A stretch of 64,000 nt of DNA. Source: Chachezhania antarctica (lineage in GTDB: Bacteria; Pseudomonadota; Alphaproteobacteria; Rhodobacterales; Rhodobacteraceae). The DNA lies in contig NZ_QZEX01000005.1 of the NCBI RefSeq assembly GCF_003646465.1, positions 125,123-189,122 on the forward strand, written 5' to 3'. The translations under genes and the position numbers were made by a program. Positions 25,508 to 33,847 of the stretch are shown piece by piece (position 1 is the first letter of the stretch; each line of letters opens with the position of its first letter). The notes under the pieces were generated by a model, which did no database searches, was not told the origin of the DNA, and saw only the letters and a program-made list of their open reading frames with translations.

Positions 25508-26332
25508 TTATTCGATCACGTGGGTCGAATTGCCCGCCGGCACCTCGACCATGGGGCCGTGGCAGGCGCCCAGGGCATCAACGGCGTAGAACAGGTGCGA
25601 TGCCCGCGACTGGACGAACACGGATTCGCCGGGCTGCAGGAACGCCATTTCCTTGCCCGCGCCCGTCTGGTCGACCCAGTAGAGCGTCACGGGGATCTTT
25701 GCGCGGTTCTCGAACGTGATGTCGCCCGGCTCCTGCGCATTGGGCGATCCCATCCCCTTCTGCGGCAGGCACGAGGTGAGCGCGGCGGTCCCCGACGCTA
25801 CGGCGCCCACCGGCCCCCCTTTCGACGGGAGCGCGACGGGCAGCACCTTGTTCGTCCCGGGATCGGGCTTGATCAGATCGTACCAGCAGGCCTCGAGCGT
25901 CTGGAGCGCGGCGGTCGACCCGGCAAGCGGCTGGAACAGCCGCCTGGAGTTGTCGATGCTGACGAACATGTTGTTGCCCGCCGCCATCGCCTCGCGCAGC
26001 GGCGTGTCGAAGGGGCCGTGGGCATTGCCCTCGAACACGAAGAACGTGTCCTCGAAGATCCGGCCGTCGATCTGGATGACGACGTGCACGTCGGCCTCGT
26101 CCGGCTTGTCGGTGGGCAGGACCAGTTCGAAATTGGCCGCCGGAACAAGGCTCATGATCACCAGCAGGTCGGCCCCCCGGGGCGACAGCGCCTTGCAGCC
26201 GTAGAGATCGGACTGGTGAACTTCCCAGCCGCTTGCGGACTGATAGTGCTGGCCGATGTCGAACGCTGTCGCGCCTGTCGCGACCAGCGTGATTGCGGCA
26301 GCCGACAGGACCCTACCGAAAAACCGACCCAT
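25508..26332 (-). CDS. Secreted protein with VHL beta-domain-like C-terminus
   Basis: 274 aa with a Sec signal peptide (1-23, ending ATAFD). Residues ~25-155 form an uncharacterised periplasmic domain with C46 and C149. After a ~40-residue linker, residues ~197-265 read NAQEPGDITFENR, then PVTLYWVD, LQPGESVFVQS and SHLFYAVDALG. Spacing and identities match the human VHL beta domain (NSREPSQVIFCNR, LPVWLNFDG, LPPGTGRRIHS, GHLWLFRDAGTHDG). Bacterial VHL-like domains are known in exported proteins but their role is unclear. The hydroxyproline-binding function of VHL cannot be assumed. Single-gene unit upstream of moxR. Confidence 0.8.
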   Translation of the reverse strand: MGRFFGRVLSAAAITLVATGATAFDIGQHYQSASGWEVHQSDLYGCKALSPRGADLLVIMSLVPAANFELVLPTDKPDEADVHVVIQIDGRIFEDTFFVFEGNAHGPFDTPLREAMAAGNNMFVSIDNSRRLFQPLAGSTAALQTLEACWYDLIKPDPGTNKVLPVALPSKGGPVGAVASGTAALTSCLPQKGMGSPNAQEPGDITFENRAKIPVTLYWVDQTGAGKEMAFLQPGESVFVQSRASHLFYAVDALGACHGPMVEVPAGNSTHVIE

Positions 26333-26938
26333 GCGATTCCCCTGTTACCGAAATGCCTCCCGGGTGCCGTGCTCCGCTGGCCTGTCCCCAGCGGTACCGG
26401 CGATCGGGCCCGAACCGACGTTACGCCCCCCCCTGCGCCATGCAAGCGAAATAGGGGATTTGGCCGCCTTGCCCTACGGTCACTTCCCCGCATCGGAGGC
26501 ACGGGCATCGCGCTCGTTCGGGGGAATCCGCGGCCCAAAGGCGGCGCCGCCAGGTTTGGACGCGTGATGGAATCGGCAACGCCCGTCCGGCGGGCTCTCG
26601 CCGCGCCGGGCCGCCGTCAACGCCGGGACACAATCTTTCGCCGCGCCGGCCTGCCGTTTCCTGATCTTGTCGAAAACACCGGGACCCGCGGAATCAAACG
26701 CGACTCCGGTTAGCCCTGTTCGCCGCGCCCCCGCACCGGCAGGCCAGAAAACCCCGGTCATTCCAAGCGCTTGGCCGGGAACGCCCAAAGGTTCAGCAGG
26801 TGCAGGTTCTTAACGCAATTGGGCTAGGAATGTGTAGTGACAATCCCGGGGACCTCGGATAAACGCACGGCAGAAGGGGGCCGAATGTCTGGAAATTCTC
26901 AAGAGATGGACGTTAGGGGCCAAACTGAGGGGACCACC
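26333..26938. other. Long intergenic region upstream of dksA
   Basis: 606 bases between two divergent genes. No coding frame, tRNA or known riboswitch is recognised. It must hold the promoters for dksA and the secreted protein. Sequence just upstream of dksA (around 26805-26835) is AT-richer and the likely promoter region, but no clear box pair is visible. Confidence 0.45.
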
Positions 26939-27361
26939 ATGAAGCAGGAAGTTTTTCTTCCGGAGGACTATCGTCCTGCCGAAGACGAACCCTTTATGAA
27001 TGACCGTCAGACGGAATACTTCCGTCGCAAGCTTCTCGCCTGGAAGCAGGACCTTCTTGCCGACAGCCGCGACACGATCGAAGGGTTGCAGGACGGCACC
27101 CGCAACATTCCCGATGTCGCCGACCGCGCGAGCGAGGAAACCGACCGCGCGCTGGAACTGCGCACCCGTGATCGCCAGCGCAAGCTGGTCGCCAAGATCG
27201 ACAGTGCGCTTCGCCGCATCGACGAAGGCGAATACGGCTACTGCGAAGTGACGGGCGACCCGATCTCGCTGAAACGGCTGGATGCGCGTCCCATCGCCAC
27301 GATGAGCCTCGAGGCGCAGGAGCGCCACGAACGCCGCGAACGCGTCCACCGCGACGACTGA
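26939..27361 (+). CDS. dksA: RNA polymerase-binding transcription factor DksA
   Basis: 140 aa. It enters the RNA polymerase secondary channel and works with ppGpp on stable-RNA and amino-acid promoters. The coiled-coil tip D-x2-D-x-A is present as D59, D62, A64. The zinc-finger cysteines are reduced to one, C102 in YGYCEVTGDPI; the matching C-terminal pair is replaced by ARPIAT. Known single-Cys DksA proteins of Rhodobacter are functional. The ATG at 26939 follows GAGGGG; an in-frame extension upstream lacks family similarity. Confidence 0.95.
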   Translation: MKQEVFLPEDYRPAEDEPFMNDRQTEYFRRKLLAWKQDLLADSRDTIEGLQDGTRNIPDVADRASEETDRALELRTRDRQRKLVAKIDSALRRIDEGEYGYCEVTGDPISLKRLDARPIATMSLEAQERHERRERVHRDD

Positions 27362-27367
27362 CGATAC

Positions 27368-27389
27368 CGGACAGGCCCGCTCCTGTCCG
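27368..27389 (+). terminator. Hairpin after dksA
   Basis: CGGACAGG (27368-27375) pairs with CCTGTCCG (27382-27389) around a 6-base loop, starting 7 bases after the dksA stop. No T-run follows, so it is a hairpin-only terminator candidate. Confidence 0.5.
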
Positions 27390-27517
27390 ACACGCCGATC
27401 CGGCCGCGCAATGCGGTCAGGGGCGATGCCGTCCCCCCGGCACGCCCAACCCGGAATTTTGCCGCCGGAGCCTCAGGGTCCGGCGGTTCGCGTTTCCCCC
27501 GCCAAGGATCCGACCTG

Positions 27518-28699
27518 GTGACCTCTCCCCCGCTTTCCGGCCTGTCCTGCGTCATCGTCGGCGCCGGAATCGGCGGTCTGACCGCCGCACTTGCGCTGAA
27601 GGCCCGTGGCGCGGACGTGATGGTCTGCGAACAGGCGCCCGAAATCGCTGAAGTGGGCGCGGGCCTTCAGGTCAGCCCCAATGGCGGCGCGGTGCTGCGG
27701 GCGCTTGGGCTGGCTCCCGCGCTGGAACAGGCCGCCGTCAGGGCCTCCGCCGTGATTCTGCGCGATTACCGCCGGTTGGGCGACGTGCTGCGGATGGATC
27801 TGCCCACGGGGGACGACGGCCACGTCTACGGGCTCGTCCACCGCGCCGACCTGATCGCACTGCTGGCCGATGCGGCCCGCGCGCGCGACATCCCCATCCA
27901 GCTGGGCCGCAAGGTCTCCCACGCCCGGCCCGGCGACCGGCCCCAGCTGCACTTCGACGACGGGGACCGCCTGCACCCCGATCTCGTCATCGGGGCCGAT
28001 GGCGTCCACGCAGCGACACGCGCGGCGCTGAACGGCCCGGCGGAACCGCGCTTCACCGGCCATATCGCGTGGCGCGCCACTGTGCCCTGCAACGCGCCGG
28101 ATGACAGCACGGTCGCGCTCTACATGGGTCCGGGCCGCCACCTTGTCCGCTACCCGCTGCGCGGCGGCCGGCTGATGAACATCGTCGCCGTTGAAGAACG
28201 CCGCACGTGGACCGCCGAAGGCTGGCATCACGGCGACGACCCCGAAAACCTGCGCCGCGCCTTCGCCCGCTTCCGGGGCGAGGTGCCCGCGCTGCTGGAC
28301 CGCGTCGAAAACGTCAATCTCTGGGGGCTCTTCCGCCATCCCGTGGCGGACAGCTGGACAGGGCCCGGCATGGCGATCCTTGGCGATGCCGCCCATCCCA
28401 CCCTGCCGTTCCTGGCCCAGGGCGCCAACCTTGCCATGGAAGACGCCTGGGTCCTGGCCCGCGCGCTGGCCGAGGCGCCGGGCGCCATGGAACACCGCCT
28501 GTCAGCCTACCAGCAGGCCCGCCGCCCGCGGGCGGAAAAGGTCATCACGGCCTCCACCCGCAATGCCTGGAAGTACCATGTCCGCTTCCCGCCCGCCCGC
28601 CTGATCGGGCACACGGGCCTTAAGGTTCTGGGCCGCATCGCCCCCGACAGAATGTCGCGCCAGTACGACTGGATCCACGCCCACGACGTGACCGCCTAG
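27518..28699 (+). CDS. FAD-dependent aromatic monooxygenase (salicylate/3-hydroxybenzoate hydroxylase-like)
   Basis: 393 aa class A flavoprotein monooxygenase. Dinucleotide fold VGAGIGGLTAA at 14-24, DG motif VIGADGVHAATR, and the FAD-ribityl GD motif ILGDAAHPTLPFLAQGAN. It probably uses NADH or NADPH to hydroxylate an aromatic or related acid. The substrate cannot be read from sequence. The start is GTG at 27518. No catabolic genes are adjacent. Confidence 0.88.
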   Translation: MTSPPLSGLSCVIVGAGIGGLTAALALKARGADVMVCEQAPEIAEVGAGLQVSPNGGAVLRALGLAPALEQAAVRASAVILRDYRRLGDVLRMDLPTGDDGHVYGLVHRADLIALLADAARARDIPIQLGRKVSHARPGDRPQLHFDDGDRLHPDLVIGADGVHAATRAALNGPAEPRFTGHIAWRATVPCNAPDDSTVALYMGPGRHLVRYPLRGGRLMNIVAVEERRTWTAEGWHHGDDPENLRRAFARFRGEVPALLDRVENVNLWGLFRHPVADSWTGPGMAILGDAAHPTLPFLAQGANLAMEDAWVLARALAEAPGAMEHRLSAYQQARRPRAEKVITASTRNAWKYHVRFPPARLIGHTGLKVLGRIAPDRMSRQYDWIHAHDVTA

Positions 28700-28815
28700 G
28701 CGCAATCCGCGCGCATCCCGTCCAATTCAACGGAACTTGACTGCCCGGCGCGCCAACCCTCCCTTGAGCCGGACCGCCATGGCCCCTATGTTGACACCGT
28801 TGAAGGAGACCAATC

Positions 28816-29214
28816 ATGTTCGGCATTCCCGGCAAAAACGCCGTGACCCTCACGCCCCGCGCCGTGGCGCAGATCACCAAGCTGATGGACAAGAGCGGCC
28901 ATCAGGGCCTGCGTGTCGGCGTCAAGAAGGGCGGCTGTGCGGGCATGGAATACACGATGGATTACGTCACGCGGGACGATACGCTTGATCCCAATGACGA
29001 AGTCGTGGAGCAGGACGGCGCCAAGGTGATGATCGCGCCCATGGCGCAGATGTTCCTGTTCGGCACCGAAATCGACTACCAGATCGGCCTTCTGGATTCC
29101 GGCTTCCGCTTCAACAACCCCAACGTGACCGAAGAATGCGGCTGCGGGGAATCGATCAAGTTCGGCTCGGTCGAGGAAATGGCCGGCGCCTTCAAGCTGC
29201 CCGCCCAGAGCTGA
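28816..29214 (+). CDS. HesB/IscA-family iron-sulfur carrier (SufA-like)
   Basis: 132 aa A-type carrier, longer than erpA at 11 kb. Ligand cysteines are in KKGGCAGMEY and EECGCGES. A 25-residue C-terminal extension follows the Cys-Gly-Cys. The suf operon is not nearby. It is preceded by AAGGAG and lies between a monooxygenase and tpiA. It probably passes clusters to target enzymes, with overlap to ErpA. Confidence 0.9.
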   Translation: MFGIPGKNAVTLTPRAVAQITKLMDKSGHQGLRVGVKKGGCAGMEYTMDYVTRDDTLDPNDEVVEQDGAKVMIAPMAQMFLFGTEIDYQIGLLDSGFRFNNPNVTEECGCGESIKFGSVEEMAGAFKLPAQS

Positions 29215-29329
29215 CGCACTCGGCGCGGCCCGTCCCATACCATTCGACGCATCCCCGCGGCAGCGCTTGCCGCGCCGGTCCGCATTGCCTATCCCAACAA
29301 GGGGACACTTGCGAGAAAAGGGGAGCGTG

Positions 29330-30085
29330 ATGCGGCAGAAACTGGCGGCAGGAAACTGGAAGATGAACGGGCTCGTGTCCGATCTCGGCATGATCGACAC
29401 GCTGACCAGCGCCCATCCAAAGCCCTCCAGCGAGGTGCTGTTGTGCCTGCCCGCAACGCTGATCGCGCCAGCCGTCCAGCGCTTCGCCAAAGCGCCCGTT
29501 TCCTTCGGCGGACAGGATTGCCACGCCGAAACCTCGGGCGCCTTCACCGGCGATGTCTCGGCCGCGATGCTGAAGGACGCGGGCGCAACCCACGTGATCC
29601 TTGGTCATTCGGAACGCCGCACCGCCTATGACGAACAGGACGATGCCGTCCGCGCCAAGGCGCAAGCGGTGACGGCCGCCGGGCTCACCGCCATCATCTG
29701 CGTCGGCGAAAGCCTCGAAGACCGCGAAGCCGCGAAAACGCTCGACCTGATCGGCGGGCAGATGTCGGGCTCGATCCCCGACGAGGCGACGGGCGGGAAC
29801 TTCGTGCTGGCCTATGAACCGATCTGGGCCATCGGCACCGGGCTCACCCCCACCATGGACCAGATCGCCGAGGTGCACGATTTCATGCGCGCGCAGCTTG
29901 AAGACCGTTTCGGCGAAGGCATCGGCCAGTCCGTGCGGCTTCTCTACGGCGGCTCCGTCAAACCCGCCAACGCCGACGAGATCTTCGCCGTCCCGAACGT
30001 CGACGGCGCGCTGGTGGGTGGCGCCAGCCTGAAGGCCGAAGATTTCGGCGGCATCGTCAAGGCGCTCGACGCCGCCGAAGGCTGA
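29330..30085 (+). CDS. tpiA: Triosephosphate isomerase
   Basis: 251 aa TIM barrel that interconverts dihydroxyacetone phosphate and glyceraldehyde 3-phosphate. Active-site Lys in AAGNWKMNG (residue 11), His in ILGHSERR, Glu in AYEPIWAIGTG, phosphate loop LLYGGSVKP. ATG at 29330 follows AAAAGGGGAG; upstream in-frame codons are not conserved. The P450 gene starts 3 bases after its stop. Confidence 0.97.
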   Translation: MRQKLAAGNWKMNGLVSDLGMIDTLTSAHPKPSSEVLLCLPATLIAPAVQRFAKAPVSFGGQDCHAETSGAFTGDVSAAMLKDAGATHVILGHSERRTAYDEQDDAVRAKAQAVTAAGLTAIICVGESLEDREAAKTLDLIGGQMSGSIPDEATGGNFVLAYEPIWAIGTGLTPTMDQIAEVHDFMRAQLEDRFGEGIGQSVRLLYGGSVKPANADEIFAVPNVDGALVGGASLKAEDFGGIVKALDAAEG

Positions 30086-30088
30086 CAG

Positions 30089-31273
30089 GTGCTGCCCAAG
30101 GTCAGCCAAAGCCCGGTCGACCCCGGCTTCGTGCAGAACCCCTACCCGTTCTACGACCGCGCCCGCGCCACCGGCCAGCTGGTCCACTGGTCCGACTACA
30201 AGATGCCCGCGGCAACCACCCACGCCGCGGTGCAGGCGATCCTGCGCGACCGCCGCTTCGGACGCGAAGTCCCGGCGGAACTGGCCACTGCGCCGCCCCC
30301 GCACCTCGCCCCGTTCTACGCGGTCGAGGATCATTCGATGCTCGATGCCGAACCGCCCCGGCACACCCGCCTGCGCGGTCTGGTCAACCGCGCCTTCACC
30401 TCGCGCCGGATCGCGTCGCTGTCACCGTGGATCGAGGTGCTCTGCCACGACCTGATCGACGGTTTCCCGGCGGAGCCGTTCGACCTGATCCCGGCCTGTT
30501 GCGCCCGCGTCCCCGTCCTGACCATCGCCCGCCTGCTGGGCGTGCCCGCGGACATGGCGCCCCAACTGCTTCGCTGGTCCCACGACATGGTGGCGATGTA
30601 CCAGTCCACCCGCACCCGCGCGGTCGAGGACCGCGCAGCCGAAGCCGCGACCGATTTCGCCACCTACATCGCAAGCTACGCCGACACCCGCCGCACCGCC
30701 CCGGCGGACGACCTGATCACGGATCTCCTGAAGGCCGAGGCCGAAGGCGACCGCCTGTCCACCCCGGAACTCGTGACCACCTGCATCCTGCTGCTGAACG
30801 CGGGCCACGAGGCGACGGTCCACGCGCTCGGCAATGGCATCAAGGCGCTGATCGAGACCGGCACCGGCACGGCCTGCACAACGCCCGAAGGCGCGGAACA
30901 GGCGGCCGAAGAAATCCTCCGCCACGACCCACCGCTGCATGTCTTCACCCGCTACGCCTACGAGGAGATCGACCTCCACGGCCACCGCTTCCAGCGCGGC
31001 GACCAGGTGGCCCTCCTGCTGGGCGCCGCCGGACGCGATCCGGACGTCTGGGAGCAACCTCACGACTTCGATCCGACCCGACCGCCGAAACCCCACGCGG
31101 CCTTCGGCGCCGGGCTGCATTTCTGCCTCGGCGCCCCGCTGGCGCGTCTGGAGATGCGGCTGGCCCTGCAGGTCCTGTTCACGAGATGTCCCAACCTGCG
31201 CCTGGCCGAACCGCCGGTCTATGGCGACACCTACCATTTCCACGGGCTCACCCGGCTACAAGTCACGGCCTGA
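30089..31273 (+). CDS. Cytochrome P450
   Basis: 394 aa soluble bacterial P450. Haem-ligand Cys346 in FGAGLHFCLGAPLAR, I-helix oxygen-binding NAGHEAT, and K-helix ExxR (EEILRHDP). It has no redox partner next door. The substrate is unknown. The start is GTG at 30089, 3 bases after the tpiA stop, so the two are probably cotranscribed. Confidence 0.93.
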   Translation: MLPKVSQSPVDPGFVQNPYPFYDRARATGQLVHWSDYKMPAATTHAAVQAILRDRRFGREVPAELATAPPPHLAPFYAVEDHSMLDAEPPRHTRLRGLVNRAFTSRRIASLSPWIEVLCHDLIDGFPAEPFDLIPACCARVPVLTIARLLGVPADMAPQLLRWSHDMVAMYQSTRTRAVEDRAAEAATDFATYIASYADTRRTAPADDLITDLLKAEAEGDRLSTPELVTTCILLLNAGHEATVHALGNGIKALIETGTGTACTTPEGAEQAAEEILRHDPPLHVFTRYAYEEIDLHGHRFQRGDQVALLLGAAGRDPDVWEQPHDFDPTRPPKPHAAFGAGLHFCLGAPLARLEMRLALQVLFTRCPNLRLAEPPVYGDTYHFHGLTRLQVTA

Positions 31274-31289
31274 GCGCCGGCGTCGCAAG

Positions 31290-31462
31290 GGAGCTCTGCC
31301 CCCGCCACGCCTGCGGCGCGACTCCCCCGAGGAACTTGAAGACCAAAGAAGCCAGGGTCCCGGTCTTCTTCTCTTTCCAAATACTCCCGCCGGAGGCATC
31401 CGCCGCACGCTACGTTCGACCGGCCCAAGGGTATCCCGTAGGGTGCGTGCTCTGCACGCACC
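31290..31462. repeat. Composite interspersed repeat with palindrome copy d
   Basis: Near-copy of 9542-9724: GGAGCTCTGCCCC, CTGCGGCGCGACTCCCCCGAG, CTTGAAGACCAAAGAAG, CTTCTCTTTCC, AAATACTCCCGCCGG block (from 31379), GGCCCAAGGGTATCC, then palindrome GGTGCGTGC (31442-31450), TCT, GCACGCACC (31454-31462). The palindrome has a compensated G-to-C change in both arms. It lies between convergent P450 and Lrp genes. Confidence 0.85.
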
Positions 31463-31489
31463 ACCCCCGGCCGCGGCGGCAGGACAGCG

Positions 31490-31960
31490 TCACTCGCTAT
31501 CGAGCGGCAGCGCCGTGGTGGATTTGATCTCTTCCATCGATAGCAACGCGGTCACATTATGGATCCGCACGTCCTTGATCAGCGCCTGGTAGAACGCGTC
31601 GTAGGCGCGGGCGTTCTTCACGCGGACCTTCAGGATATAGTCGATATCGCCCGCCAAACGGTGCGCTTCCTGCACCTCCGGACGCGCGCGGACGGTGGCC
31701 AAAAACTTGTCGAGCCATTCCGACGCGTGCTCCGACGTGCGGACCAGAACGAAGAAACAGGCCTCGAACCCCAGCGCCTCGGCGTCCAGCACGACGGTCT
31801 GGGGGCCCACCACCCCGGCGTCCCGCATCTTGCGGATCCGGTTCCACACCGGCGTCTTGGAGGAGCCCACGCGACTCGCGATTTCATCCAGCGACTGGCC
31901 CGCGTCGCGCTGCAGTTCGGAAAGGATTTTCCGGTCCAGCTCGTCGATCCGCACGTTCAT
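31490..31960 (-). CDS. Lrp/AsnC-family transcriptional regulator
   Basis: 156 aa. N-terminal helix-turn-helix (RIDELDRKILSELQRDAGQ, SKTPVWNRIRKMRDAGVV), C-terminal ligand-binding RAM domain (DIDYILKVRVKN). ATG at 31960 chosen over GTG 31969 because GGGGAG then lies 8 bases upstream. Divergent from the sulfate-assimilation operon, a conserved pairing in Rhodobacterales, so it probably controls that operon in response to an amino acid or sulfur metabolite (inference). Confidence 0.92.
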   Translation of the reverse strand: MNVRIDELDRKILSELQRDAGQSLDEIASRVGSSKTPVWNRIRKMRDAGVVGPQTVVLDAEALGFEACFFVLVRTSEHASEWLDKFLATVRARPEVQEAHRLAGDIDYILKVRVKNARAYDAFYQALIKDVRIHNVTALLSMEEIKSTTALPLDSE

Positions 31961-32052
31961 CCCAAACACTCCCCGTTTCGGGGACCCGCGTTCCGACGCA
32001 TTGCAGCATTGGAACGCATGTCCTTATTCTCCCGACCATATGGCGTCAGGCA

Positions 32053-32072
32053 GGAATAATTTCCTATATTCC
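32053..32072 (+). promoter_or_regulatory. Candidate operator/promoter of the cys operon
   Basis: Imperfect dyad GGAATAATTTCC (32053-32064) runs into TATATTCC, 46 bases before the cysG start. AT-rich dyads of this kind suit Lrp binding, and TATATT could be a -10 box. Position-based inference. Confidence 0.3.
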
Positions 32073-32118
32073 ACTCAAGAGCAGGGCAACAGCCCGAAAA
32101 CCGTGGAGCAAACGCAAA

Positions 32119-33528
32119 GTGCAGCATTTTCCGATCTTCCTGGCCACCACCGGTGCCCGCGTCGTGCTTTCAGGTGGCGGACCGGCGGCGCTCGCCAAGC
32201 TGCGTCTGCTGATGAAGACCGAGGCGCGGATCGATGTCTATGCCCCGGATCCCGCCCCCGAGATCGAGGGCTGGGCCGAGGATGGCGCCCTGCACCTGCA
32301 CCGCCGCGCGCTGGCCGAAGCTGACATCGCCGGCGCCACGCTTGTCTATGCCGCCGACGAGGACGAGGCCATCGACGCCGACACCGCCCGCTGGGCGAAA
32401 GCGGCCGGTATCCTGTGCAACGTCGTCGACAACCTCGCCGCCAGCGCCTTCATCACGCCCGCCATGGTCGACCGCGATCCGGTCTGCGTGGCCATCGGCA
32501 CCGAAGGCGCGGCCCCGGTCCTAGCACGCCGGATCAAGGCCGATCTTGAATCGCGCCTGCCCGCCACGCTGGGCCGCCTTGCCCGCGCGGGCAAGAAGTT
32601 CCGCGGCAAGGCGGACGAACTGCCCCATGGCCGCATCCGCCGCGCGTTCTGGGACAGGTTCTACAGCACCGACGGCCCCCGCGCCTTCGACCGCGCAGGC
32701 GATGACGGGCTGGAACCGGCGCTGCAGGATCTTTTTGCCGAATATTCCTACAAGGCCGCAACGCCCCAGGCCCCCAAACCCGGTCACGTGACCTTCGTCG
32801 GCGCAGGGCCCGGCGATCCGGAACTCCTGACGCTGAAGGCCCGCCGTGCGCTGCACGAGGCCGACGTCGTGATCCACGACCGGCTCGTCACGCCCGCGAT
32901 CCTGGAACTGGCGCGCCGCGAGGCGACGATCCTCGACATGGGGAAGGAAGCCTTCGGCCCCTCGACCCCGCAGGCCGAAATCGACATGGCCATCGCCGCC
33001 CACGCCAGAACGGGCGCCCATGTGGTGCGCCTGAAATCCGGCGATGCGACCATCTTCGGGCGCCTCGATGAGGAGATCGCGGCGTGCGAGGCCGCGGGCG
33101 TCGACTGGTCCATCGTGCCGGGCATCACCTCGGCCTCGGCCGCCGTTGCGACCATTGGCCAAAGCCTGACGCAGCGCGGGCGGAACGGGTCGGTCACCTT
33201 CCTGACCGGCCATGACGTCAAGGGCTTCGCCGATCAGGACTGGGCCAAGCTGGCCGCGCCCGGATCGGTCGCCGCGATCTACATGGGCAAGGCTGCCGCG
33301 CGTTTCCTGCAGGGGCGGTTGATGATGCACGGCGCAGCGGGTACCACCCCCGTGACCGTGGTCGAGAACGCCTCCCGCCCGGAGGAAAAGATCCTCGGCA
33401 CCACCCTTGGCGCCCTGCCCCAAACCCTTTCCGACGCGGGCCTTGATGGCCCTGCGCTCATCCTCTTCGGCCTTGCCCCGCGTCGCGCGGCGGCCGCCCT
33501 GACAGACCTTGAAAAGGAGCTTGCCTGA
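32119..33528 (+). CDS. cysG: Siroheme synthase (multifunctional)
   Basis: 469 aa. The N-terminal ~200 residues are the precorrin-2 dehydrogenase/sirohydrochlorin ferrochelatase half (VVLSGGGPAALAKLRLL). The C-terminal half is uroporphyrinogen-III methyltransferase (VGAGPGDPELLTLKA, IVPGITSASAA). It makes siroheme, the cofactor of the sulfite reductase two genes downstream. The first Rossmann glycines are slightly unusual (SGGGPAA). Start is GTG at 32119. DUF2849 follows after one base. Confidence 0.94.
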   Translation: MQHFPIFLATTGARVVLSGGGPAALAKLRLLMKTEARIDVYAPDPAPEIEGWAEDGALHLHRRALAEADIAGATLVYAADEDEAIDADTARWAKAAGILCNVVDNLAASAFITPAMVDRDPVCVAIGTEGAAPVLARRIKADLESRLPATLGRLARAGKKFRGKADELPHGRIRRAFWDRFYSTDGPRAFDRAGDDGLEPALQDLFAEYSYKAATPQAPKPGHVTFVGAGPGDPELLTLKARRALHEADVVIHDRLVTPAILELARREATILDMGKEAFGPSTPQAEIDMAIAAHARTGAHVVRLKSGDATIFGRLDEEIAACEAAGVDWSIVPGITSASAAVATIGQSLTQRGRNGSVTFLTGHDVKGFADQDWAKLAAPGSVAAIYMGKAAARFLQGRLMMHGAAGTTPVTVVENASRPEEKILGTTLGALPQTLSDAGLDGPALILFGLAPRRAAAALTDLEKELA

Positions 33529-33529
33529 C

Positions 33530-33847
33530 ATGGCCCGCGCCCCCCGTCCCTTCACGCCCAAAGTCGTTACCGCCAATGATCTGCTGGAAGGCGATGTCGT
33601 CTACCTGACCGAAGACGACCAGTGGACCCGCCGCCTGTCGGAAGCCGAGATCATCACCGACGAGGCGCATGCGCAGCTTCGCCTGCTGCACGGCGAACGG
33701 CAGCCCGAAGTGGTCGTGGGCGTGTACCTTGCCGATGTCAGCCAAGGCGACAACGGCCCCGAACCCACCCATTTCCGCGAGGATTTCCGCCGGACCGGAC
33801 CCTCGAACTACCCACACGGCAAGCAGGAAGTATCGGCACATGTATAA
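33530..33847 (+). CDS. DUF2849-type small protein of the sulfite-reductase operon
   Basis: 105 aa. KVVTANDLLEGDVVYLTEDDQWTR and the C-terminal DFRRTGPSNYPHGKQE are the family signature. It is found almost only between cysG and the sulfite/nitrite reductase gene in alphaproteobacteria, so it likely helps that enzyme, by maturation or electron transfer; its biochemistry is unknown. Its stop overlaps the next gene by 8 bases. Confidence 0.9.
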   Translation: MARAPRPFTPKVVTANDLLEGDVVYLTEDDQWTRRLSEAEIITDEAHAQLRLLHGERQPEVVVGVYLADVSQGDNGPEPTHFREDFRRTGPSNYPHGKQEVSAHV

